Source: Paraburkholderia hospita (GTDB lineage: Bacteria; Pseudomonadota; Gammaproteobacteria; Burkholderiales; Burkholderiaceae). Taken from it: DNA of 64,000 nucleotides. The stretch covers positions 248,001 to 312,000 of the forward strand of contig NZ_CP026108.1 of assembly GCF_002902965.1 (NCBI RefSeq), given 5' to 3'. Both the position numbers and the translations under genes were made by a program. How positions within the stretch are numbered: position 1 is the stretch's first letter; every line of letters starts with the position of its first letter. Under the pieces are notes generated by a model. That model made no database searches. It saw only the letters and a list, made by a program, of their open reading frames with translations, and was not told the DNA's origin. Positions 28,299 through 35,015 of the stretch are shown piece after piece.

Positions 28299-29177
28299 AT
28301 GGAAACATCAACGATCGCGCTCACGCATCACACGCGTCGTGCAAACGGCATTCGGCAACATTACCTGGATACCGGCAGCGGCCCGGTCGTCGTGCTGCTG
28401 CACGGTTTTCCCGAGACGAGCTTTGCGTGGCGCTACCAGATCCCTGTGCTTGCTCGGCACTACCGCGTCATCGCGCCGGACCTGCGCGGTTATGGCGAAA
28501 CTGACAAACCCAGCTCGGGCTATGACAAGCGGAACATGGCGTTGGATATTATCCGGCTGCTCGACGAACTGGGGATCGGGAAGGTCGCGCTTGTCGGTCA
28601 CGATCGTGGCGCACGTGTGGCGACGCGGCTGACCAAGGATCATCCTGAACGGGTCGATCGGCTCGTTGTGATGGACAACGTGCCGACGCGGGTGGTCGCG
28701 CAAAATATGAATCCGCAGACCGCGCGCGCCTACTGGTTCTTCCTGTTCCATCTGGTGGCGGACCTGCCGGAAACGCTGATCGCCGGCAAGGAGGCGGAGT
28801 GGCTGCACCACTTTTTCGCGGATTGGTGCTACAACCCGCACACCATCGAGGGCGCGGACTTCGAGACGTATGTGAAGGCCTACAAGCGGCCCGGCGCCGT
28901 GCGCGGCGCGATGGCGGATTATCGTGCGAATGCCGAGGATGTTGCGCAGGATCTCGTCGATGCGGATGTCAAGATCGCGTGCCCGACGATGGCGCTGTGG
29001 GGCGAGGACTTCTACGCGGTCGGCGGCATGTTCGATATGAAGGCGGTCTGGGAAGGGATGGCCACGACCCTACGCGCTGAGCCGATTGCGCGTTGTGGAC
29101 ATTTGCCCCAGGAAGAGCAGCCGGAGCGGGTCAACGAACTGCTGGTGGACTTTCTACGCGGCTGGACGGGTGACTGA
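28299..29177 (+). CDS. Alpha/beta hydrolase, haloacetate-dehalogenase/epoxide-hydrolase type
   Basis: 292 residues. The oxyanion motif is HGFPETSFAWR, the nucleophile is Asp in GHDRGAR (the D-R-x-x-R arrangement of fluoroacetate dehalogenases), and the catalytic His is in CGHLPQEEQPE. Family members hydrolyse haloacetates or epoxides. The position where fluoroacetate dehalogenases have His-Trp reads Tyr-Trp (ARAYWFF), so defluorination should not be assumed. The start codon is 42 bases after the metallo-hydrolase gene. Confidence 0.87.
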   Translation: METSTIALTHHTRRANGIRQHYLDTGSGPVVVLLHGFPETSFAWRYQIPVLARHYRVIAPDLRGYGETDKPSSGYDKRNMALDIIRLLDELGIGKVALVGHDRGARVATRLTKDHPERVDRLVVMDNVPTRVVAQNMNPQTARAYWFFLFHLVADLPETLIAGKEAEWLHHFFADWCYNPHTIEGADFETYVKAYKRPGAVRGAMADYRANAEDVAQDLVDADVKIACPTMALWGEDFYAVGGMFDMKAVWEGMATTLRAEPIARCGHLPQEEQPERVNELLVDFLRGWTGD

Positions 29178-29220
29178 TTGTCCGTTCAACATGATCCACG
29201 GCCGGAGGATGGGAGAGGCA

Positions 29221-29729
29221 TGACGCAGAGCGCAATCCACCTGAATCAACGCAAAGAGGTGATGCTGGAGGAATCGCGAATCCGGCGAGAGGGATGTGGC
29301 TCGTTGCGCGAGAAACCGGTGGTCGTGCCAGACGGCAGTCGCGCTCCGGTGTGGGATCATGTGATCAGTATGCTCCACTCCGGTGATAGCTATGAAGGAG
29401 CGAACGAGGCGCACATCGCGCGGTCATCTTGTCGTCTCGCTGCGTATGTCCCGTCGCCGCATATCCAAGTCGAAATAATCGAGCGCCTGTCTGAATCATC
29501 AATAGCGGTTCTCTGGCAGGATGCAACCCGCTGCCGCTATGTCGATCAGGTGTGGATCGGTTGTCGCGCCCGCATGCAGGGGCGCTGCGCATTGAGCGAC
29601 GCGACGATCCGCCGTGGCGATCTAATCTTCAAACCGAAGGTGCGCAGTGCGCTTCCGGCCAATGCCAATGCGATGATTCTGGCTTCCGTGATCGCGCAAA
29701 TACTCGCCAAGGCTGCCAAGGGCGGTTAG
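29221..29729 (+). CDS. DUF3331-like protein
   Basis: 169 residues from the ATG at 29221 (GGAGG with suitable spacing). The conserved second half (SIAVLWQDATRCRYVDQVWIG, C-A-LSDATIRRGDLIF, then N-A-MILASVIAQI) marks a small family I associate with DUF3331, largely restricted to Burkholderia and relatives and of unknown function. It is the last gene of the plus-strand cluster. A second member with the same pattern lies at 59170. Confidence 0.75.
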
Positions 29730-29731
29730 CG

Positions 29732-30406
29732 CTAGATCGTCAGCAGTTTTGCCGCATTGCCGCCGAGGATCTGATTTCTTGGCTCCAGTGAAAGTGCGAG
29801 ACGATCCAGAAAGTCGATAGCCTGGTCATAGCCCATATCAAAACAGTAGTCACCGCCAAGCACCAGCCTCTCAATGCCGATGTTCTGGATCAGAAAGTTA
29901 AGCACGGGTCCGGAATGAGAGACCGTGTCGTAGCTGAAGTGGAGCAGATAGTCGCTCGGCTTTTGCGCCAGCCGCCGTGTTTCGGGGCGGACCACCCAGC
30001 CTGCGTCGAGGCGACCCATCAGTATCGGCAATGCACCGCCCGCGTGCGGCAATGTAATTTGCAAACGGGGATGCCGGTCCAGCACGCCGCCGAGTATCAG
30101 ATGCGAACCGGCTATAGCGGTGTCGAACGGGTTGCCTAGCAGGTTGCTCAAGTAGAAGTCGCCGAGTCTCGCGCCGCCGACGGTTTGCTGCGGATGCAAA
30201 AACACTGGCAGATCGAGTTGTTCGATGCGAGCAAAGACCGGTTCGAACAGTGGATCGTCGAGATCACGATTGTCGATGTTGGTCCCCATGTAGACACCGC
30301 GGACACCCGGCAACTCGGCCGCGCGGTCGAGTTCGTCGATTGCGTCGCGTGGCTTGAGCATGGGCAGCAGAGGTGGCCCTGTTCGTTCAGACAGTAGTTC
30401 CGCGAT
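29732..30406 (-). pseudogene. Amidohydrolase (ACMSD-like), N-terminus lost
   Basis: About 210-225 residues remain of a usual 320-350. The remnant has GVYMGTNI, LPVFLHPQQTVGG, LQITLPHAGGALP and the late aspartate in LGGDYCFDMGYDQAI, as in amidohydrolase-2 enzymes related to aminocarboxymuconate-semialdehyde decarboxylase. The frame closes at a stop near 30407 where IS3-type sequence begins, so the 5' part, including the first metal histidines, was removed or displaced by that insertion. It converges on the DUF3331 gene. Confidence 0.8.
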
Positions 30407-30428
30407 TTAAAGTGGAAAGCGCTGGTCG

Positions 30429-30628
30429 TTACGCTGCCGTTTCTATCGCAGGCAGCATCGCGAAGTAAGCTTCATCCGGCGTCCGGTCTGCCAGACTGGA
30501 ACGGGGCCGTTGCCGGTTGTACCACCATGTAAGCAGCAGTCGATTGGCGTGCCTGACCGACCGATTCGTCGGCCTTCAGATACACCTCTTCGTACTCGAC
30601 GTTGCGCCATAACCGCTCAACGAACACG
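30429..30628 (-). pseudogene. 3' part of an IS3-family transposase (OrfB), split
   Basis: The minus strand encodes NVFVERLWRNVEYEEVYLKAD and then, after one frameshift, WYNRQRPRSSLADRTPDEAYF up to a stop at 30429. This is the C-terminal end of an IS3-type (DDE) OrfB. Its missing front part is at 33996-34474. The two halves are separated by the serine-recombinase element at 30629-33995, and joining them restores GSWGD-NVFVERLW in frame. Confidence 0.85.
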
Positions 30629-30653
30629 TTGGAGTCCGCAGACAACTGCGCCC

Positions 30654-30923
30654 GTGAGTGACGCTGGAAGCCGACGTTTTCAGGTAACTCATCCGTACCA
30701 TCCCCTTCATTTGCAAGAATTCGAACTGGTCCTTCACGCCAAGAACTGGCATGAGGACAGGGTTTGGTTTCACGACGCGAATGGCCGACTGCGGGCGCTC
30801 CCCGCCAGCTGGACGAGCGTCGTCGGCGAGGACCCATTCAACGTCGTCGCTGCCGGGCGCGCCTTGTTTCGCGTAGAGGAGCTGCTTGCACTGGGGCGTT
30901 TGATCGCCACGTTGGAGCCATGA
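30654..30923 (+). CDS. DUF5372-like small protein of the recombinase element
   Basis: 89 residues from a GTG at 30654 located 25 bases inside the element's left end. The sequence THPYHPLHLQEFELV, VWFHDANGRLRALPASWTSVV and AAGRALFRVEELLALGRLI resembles a small family (I recall it as DUF5372) that accompanies recombinase-type mobile elements. No catalytic motif is evident. Its role may be regulatory or structural in the recombination complex. No strong ribosome-binding site is seen. Confidence 0.6.
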   Translation: MSDAGSRRFQVTHPYHPLHLQEFELVLHAKNWHEDRVWFHDANGRLRALPASWTSVVGEDPFNVVAAGRALFRVEELLALGRLIATLEP

Positions 30924-31132
30924 ACAGCGCGACCATGTGTAAAGCCAAATACGCCGCGTATGTAAAGTTAACTATGCCGGGCATCACCCTCCACGGCCAC
31001 CTTGGTCGTCGATAGAATTGGATTTTTGCGGCCATATTTCCGCAGGTATCCCAGACATTGGACTTGCATATTCAGAAATATTGTATATAATTGTATTTAC
31101 ACTGATTTGGCCGCTTTCCCTGGAGTTTGTGC

Positions 31133-31594
31133 ATGGCGACAGACCGACGCAAAGAGGACAAGCACCGCACGCTGCGGCAGCAGGCGAGCCTCAATCCGCG
31201 CCCCGATGCCGTGACGCATCCGCTGTTTCGGGAGGGCGAGTTCTTCGATTCCTACGATCTGCTGCAGGTCAAGTACGAGATGCTGCGCGCGGTGCGCGTG
31301 GACAAGCGGCCGATCAGCGAAGCGGCCAAGGCATTCGGTTTCTCCCGCCCGTCGTTCTATCAGGCTCAGACGGCTTTCGAACAGGGCGGACTGGCCGCTT
31401 TGATTCCGCAGAAGACTGGGCCGCGCAGCGGCCACAAGTTGACCCCGGCGGTGATGGAGTTTCTGAACCGGGCGCGGGTTGCAGAGCCGACTGTGCGAGC
31501 GGAGCGACTGGCCAGTCTGGTGCACCAGACCTTCGGCGTACAGGTTCATCCGCGCAGTATCGAACGACAGTTTCTGCGCCAAAAAAAACCGTAA
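31133..31594 (+). CDS. Helix-turn-helix protein of the recombinase element
   Basis: 153 residues from the ATG at 31133 (TGGAG seven bases upstream); the preceding TTG is not needed. The first half is basic, and the central region ISEAAKAFGFSRPSFYQAQTAFEQGGLAALI is a transposase/recombinase-accessory HTH. The gene ends just after eight consecutive A residues (31581-31588), with the downstream frame open in -1. It probably binds the element's ends or its own promoter. The AT-rich stretch 31060-31115 upstream is the likely promoter. Confidence 0.8.
   Translation: MATDRRKEDKHRTLRQQASLNPRPDAVTHPLFREGEFFDSYDLLQVKYEMLRAVRVDKRPISEAAKAFGFSRPSFYQAQTAFEQGGLAALIPQKTGPRSGHKLTPAVMEFLNRARVAEPTVRAERLASLVHQTFGVQVHPRSIERQFLRQKKP
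31581..31588 (+). promoter_or_regulatory. A8 slippery run: candidate programmed -1 frameshift site
   Basis: Eight A residues read as CAA-AAA-AAA in the HTH frame, two codons before its TAA. A -1 slip continues as PKKTVTKPSVSTPD into the downstream 97-codon frame, yielding an HTH fusion of about 250 residues. The A-AAA-AAA heptamer is the classic slippery type used by insertion sequences. No downstream stimulatory structure was assessed. Confidence 0.4.
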
Positions 31595-31605
31595 CGAAAC
31601 CGTCC

Positions 31606-31899
31606 GTGTCCACTCCGGACCGTGCGCTGTGCAATGACGGACTGATCTCCCGTTATGAAGATCTGAGGCAACAGGCACTTGGATTGCCGTGCGAGATTCC
31701 TCGCGGCCAGGGCCTCGTGCTGTTGATGCGCAGCGGCATGAGAGCATGGATGCAGGCATGGGCCCAGTGCGCGACCACGGTTGTACGGCGGCAGCCGCCG
31801 CCTGGTGAGGCAGAGATCGTTCCCTTCACGCTGCATCAGGAGGCGACGTTGATTCTGGCTTCAATGCTTTTACACCGGCGTCAGGAGGCAACAGCATGA
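31606..31899 (+). CDS. Small ORF between HTH and recombinase genes
   Basis: 97 residues if started at the GTG at 31606; it may instead be made as the C-terminal part of a frameshift fusion with the HTH protein. The sequence (RYEDLRQQALGLPCEIPRGQGLVLLMRSGMRAWMQAW, then QEATLILASMLLHRRQEATA) has no motif I can assign. It overlaps the recombinase start codon by 4 bases (ATGA), indicating coupled translation. Confidence 0.65.
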   Translation: MSTPDRALCNDGLISRYEDLRQQALGLPCEIPRGQGLVLLMRSGMRAWMQAWAQCATTVVRRQPPPGEAEIVPFTLHQEATLILASMLLHRRQEATA

Positions 31900-33977
31900 A
31901 GAGCGATCCTCATCAGAAGGTCCAGGCGAGCCATCTGAAGCGCAACGCCTATCTGTATATCCGGCAATCCACATTGCGTCAGGTGTTCGAGAATACCGAG
32001 AGCACCAAGCGCCAATATGCACTGCGCCAACGGGCGGTCGCCCTGGGGTGGTCCGAGGACCGCATTATTGTGATCGATAGCGACCTCGGCCAGTCCGGCG
32101 CGTCATCGGCGGACCGCGAAGGATTCCAGCGTCTGGTCGCCGAAGTTGGCGTGGGCCATGCCGGTATCGTGCTCGGCCTGGAGGTGTCGCGCCTGGCGCG
32201 CAACTCCACCGACTGGCATCGGCTGCTCGAGATCTGCGCAATCACCGACACATTGATCCTTGACGAGGATGGCGTATACGATCCTGCTCACTTCAACGAC
32301 CGGCTGTTATTGGGGCTCAAGGGCACCATGAGTGAGGCCGAATTGCACGTGCTGCGGGCGCGCCTTCAAGGAGGAATCCTAAGCAAAGCGAGGCGCGGTG
32401 AACTGCAGATGCGCCTGCCCGTTGGCTTCGAGTACAACGCCGCGGGCGCGGTCGTTCTCGATCCGGACCAGCAGGTCCAGCACTGCCTGAGGTGGTTGTT
32501 CGACACCTTCCGAGGTACGGGATCGGCGATGGCTACCGCGCGCGCCGCGCATCATCTCGAGCTGGCGTTTCCGCGACGGTGTTGCAAAGGTCCGCACAAG
32601 GGCGAATTGCTGTGGGGCAGCCTCGGACACAGCCAGGTAGTGCGCATTCTGCACAACCCAAGGTATGCAGGCGCTTTCGTCTATGGTCGCACCCATACAC
32701 GCAAGACAGTCGATGGACGAACGCGTGTGATTCGCGCCCCGCGGGACCAGTGGGATACGCTGATTCCGGGCGCCCATGCCGGTTATCTCGCCTGGGAAGA
32801 GTACGAGCAGAATCAGAAGCGTCTGCATGAGAGCGCACAGGCGATCGGAGCAGACCGGCGCCGTGGCGCGCCGCGTGAGGGTCCAGCACTTCTTCAGGGA
32901 GTCGTGGTCTGTGGTCGATGCGGGAACCGCATGACGGTTCGTTACCACAGCCGCCAGGGCTGCCTGTGTCCCGAGTACATCTGTCAGCGCGAAGGCATCG
33001 AGCAGGCCGAACCCATCTGCCAGCGCATCCACGGGGCTGGCATCGACGAGGCCATCGGCGAACTGCTCGTCGAAGCGCTTAATCCGCTTGCCATTGAGGT
33101 AAGTCTGGCGGTTCAGCGCGAACTCCAGTCCCGCATCGAAGAAGCCGACTGTCTGCGTCACAAGCAGGTGGAGCGCGCCCAGTATGAAGCTGATCTGGCG
33201 CAGCGCCGCTACATGCGCTGCGATCCGGAGAACCGCCTGGTCGCCGACTCACTTGAGGCTGACTGGAACCATAAGCTGCGAGCGCTGACTGAGGCTAACG
33301 AGGAATATCAGCGTCGGCGTGAACAGGACGCGCGTATTCTGACGGACGAGCAGCGCGCCGTCATCGTCTCGCTGGCGTCCAACTTCCCCCGGCTATGGCG
33401 GGACCCCGCCACCCCTGACCGGGAACGCAAACGCATGATCAGGCTGCTTCTGGAAGACGTCACCCTGAACCGGGACCAGCAGGTTACCGCACAGATCCGC
33501 TTCAAGGGCGGCGCTCACCGGACCCTCAGCCTGCCGTTGCCGCTGAAATCGTGGCAGCGATGGGTCACCCCCGCCACGGTGATCGAGGAAATTGACGAAC
33601 TGCTCAATCACCATACTGTCCTGCAGATCGCGAATATCCTGAACGAACGTGGCGCCCCGTCGGGCACGGGCAGGCCCTTCAATGCAAAAATGGTCGCACG
33701 CCTGCAGCGCAACTACTGTCTAAAGCCACGCTATGACCGGTTGCGCGAAGCGGGTCTGCTGACGCTGGAGGAGATGGCCGACGCGCTGCACGTCACGCCG
33801 ACGAGCGTGAAGATATGGAACCGTCGCGGACTCATCCGCGGTCACGCCTACAGCGACAAGAACGAGTGCCTGTACGACCCTCCGGGCACTGACTCGCCCA
33901 GAAAGGCGATGGGCGTCAAGCTGTCCTGCCGGCGTCGCCATCCCGACGTCGTCTCTGATCGCCGCAAGGAGGTGTAG
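31896..33977 (+). CDS. Large serine recombinase
   Basis: 693 residues with a strong RBS (AGGAGG, 31882-31887). The N-terminal resolvase domain has the catalytic serine in AYLYIRQSTLRQV and the arginine-rich active-site region EVSRLARNSTDWHRLLEI. The recombinase domain follows (about 170-310), then a zinc ribbon (CGRCGNRM and the CPEYIC pair) and a coiled coil (about 410-480). A C-terminal helix-turn-helix-like segment (TLEEMADALHVTPTSVKIWNRRGLI) is an addition to the standard architecture. It catalyses integration and excision of the element. Its stop lies 18 bases before the right junction. Confidence 0.93.
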   Translation: MKSDPHQKVQASHLKRNAYLYIRQSTLRQVFENTESTKRQYALRQRAVALGWSEDRIIVIDSDLGQSGASSADREGFQRLVAEVGVGHAGIVLGLEVSRLARNSTDWHRLLEICAITDTLILDEDGVYDPAHFNDRLLLGLKGTMSEAELHVLRARLQGGILSKARRGELQMRLPVGFEYNAAGAVVLDPDQQVQHCLRWLFDTFRGTGSAMATARAAHHLELAFPRRCCKGPHKGELLWGSLGHSQVVRILHNPRYAGAFVYGRTHTRKTVDGRTRVIRAPRDQWDTLIPGAHAGYLAWEEYEQNQKRLHESAQAIGADRRRGAPREGPALLQGVVVCGRCGNRMTVRYHSRQGCLCPEYICQREGIEQAEPICQRIHGAGIDEAIGELLVEALNPLAIEVSLAVQRELQSRIEEADCLRHKQVERAQYEADLAQRRYMRCDPENRLVADSLEADWNHKLRALTEANEEYQRRREQDARILTDEQRAVIVSLASNFPRLWRDPATPDRERKRMIRLLLEDVTLNRDQQVTAQIRFKGGAHRTLSLPLPLKSWQRWVTPATVIEEIDELLNHHTVLQIANILNERGAPSGTGRPFNAKMVARLQRNYCLKPRYDRLREAGLLTLEEMADALHVTPTSVKIWNRRGLIRGHAYSDKNECLYDPPGTDSPRKAMGVKLSCRRRHPDVVSDRRKEV

Positions 33978-33995
33978 TGTGAAACGCAAGCCTTG

Positions 33996-34474
33996 TCACC
34001 CCAGCTGCCCTTGCCATCCATTGACAGCTGGATGCCTTTACCGAGTACCGCCCCGGTGAACGCGTCGCTGGTGAACTGGCTGCTGCCTTGATCGGTGTTC
34101 ACGATTTCCGGCTGGCGGTATTTCACGATTGCTTCTTCAATCACCGCGACGGCATGTTCGGCCTCGAGCGTGATCGCCCCCCGATGCGACCGCACCCGAC
34201 GGCTCGCCCAGTCGACCACTGCCGTCAGATAAACAAAGCCGCGCGCCATCGGCAGGTACGTCGTGTCGAGCGCCCAGACCTGGTTGCTGCGATCGATCTT
34301 CCGGTTGCGCAGCAGGTATGGCCAGATCCTGTGGGGCGCATGTTTGCGGCTCGTGTTTGGCCTGCGATACATCGCCTCGATGCCCATGCGCTTCATCAGC
34401 GTGCCGACGTGCTTGTGTCCGACTGCGAAGCCTTCACGCCTGAGCATACGCGCAAGCATCCGGGCGCCACCTCT
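33996..34474 (-). pseudogene. 5' part of the split IS3-family transposase (OrfB)
   Basis: Reads GARMLARMLRREGFAVGHKHV, then MGIEAMYRRPNTS, the DDE core VWALDTTYLPM and VNTDQGSSQFTSDAF, up to QLSMDGKGSWGD, where the recombinase element starts. The first 50 or so residues of OrfB are missing: the frame is joined directly to TetR-type sequence at VYQWD. It is therefore a deletion fusion on one side and an insertional break on the other. Confidence 0.85.
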
Positions 34475-34737
34475 GTCCCACTGATACACCTCGCCGTACA
34501 CACGATCGATTAATGCTTGCTTGGAGAATACTGGGAGAGAAGCGGCGGCGTCACGCCTAGTTGGCGCGCGAGCTCGCGGGTGCTGCCGGAAAAGCCGTGG
34601 GTCGCGAAATGGTCTACGGCTTTCAGCACGATCTGGCGTTCCCGCACTTCGGGTGCAAGGCGGCGCGTTGCGCCTTTCTGGTTGCCTTGCGCCTCACCAG
34701 TTGAGGTTGCTTTGACCGCCCGTACTTTTCTCGTCAT
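34475..34737 (-). pseudogene. TetR-family regulator, N-terminal relic
   Basis: From the ATG at 34737: RRLAPEVRERQI, then HFATHGFSGSTRELARQLGVTPPLL (the HTH). A frameshift near 34525 follows, and the homology continues as QALIDRVYGEVYQWD before IS3 sequence takes over. It is closely related to the TetR gene at 63195-63624 (APEVRERQI, GFSGSTRELARQL and VYQWD identical), and the similarity extends into the upstream region (TACCCAGT, then GGACGCATCATACAAAGATT, forward strand). The DNA-binding domain is intact apart from the frameshift; the ligand domain is gone. Confidence 0.85.
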
Positions 34738-34916
34738 TGTTGTCCGGTACCCAGTATGTTCGGACGCATCATACAAAGATTGCCCCTGTCTGACTAGGCA
34801 GCGACTTGCATGCGAGCTGGCAGACGTGCTTGCAGGCTACGTTACGAAATTAGTGCGAAGGGCAGTATGTAGACCCCGAGCGCTGAACCATAAGTACAAA
34901 ATTTTTGAACTTTACG

Positions 34917-34959
34917 TTCAGTTTTTTTCGCGCATGCCCTTTCCCCGTTGCTCTAGACT
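34917..34959 (+). promoter_or_regulatory. Partial phased-box promoter of the STAND regulator at 35016
   Basis: TTCAG (34917-34921) followed 37 bases later by TAGACT (34954-34959), the same hexamer and spacing as at the complete sites. The first box, expected at 34907, reads GAACT and is degenerate. The implied transcript start is about 50 bases before the ATG at 35016. If real, it points to autoregulation or cross-regulation. Confidence 0.4.
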
Positions 34960-35015
34960 TCGGGGACATATCGCGCAGTCACTCCTCGACCCGCGGTGTC
35001 TTGGATATTCAGGCA

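Larger units (their letters stand above)
30629..33995 (+). mobile_element. 3.36-kb serine-recombinase element inserted in an IS3 transposase gene
   Basis: Both ends can be placed to within three bases because the element interrupts a recognisable gene. On the left IS3 sequence stops at TTG (30629-30631). On the right it resumes at TTG (33993-33995). Removing one copy and everything between restores the IS3 reading frame exactly. Shared 2-3 bp at the junctions and no longer target duplication fit serine-recombinase crossover at a dinucleotide core. Contents, all plus strand: a DUF5372-like protein, an HTH protein, a small ORF reachable by frameshift, and a large serine recombinase. Confidence 0.82.

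Noticed and set aside
28299..29177. Calling the hydrolase a fluoroacetate dehalogenase
   Set aside because: The Asp-Arg-x-x-Arg motif fits, but the His of the fluoride-binding His-Trp pair appears to be Tyr; substrate left open.
30629..33995. Prophage interpretation of the large serine recombinase
   Set aside because: No phage structural, lysis or replication genes; the unit is only 3.36 kb with four small genes.
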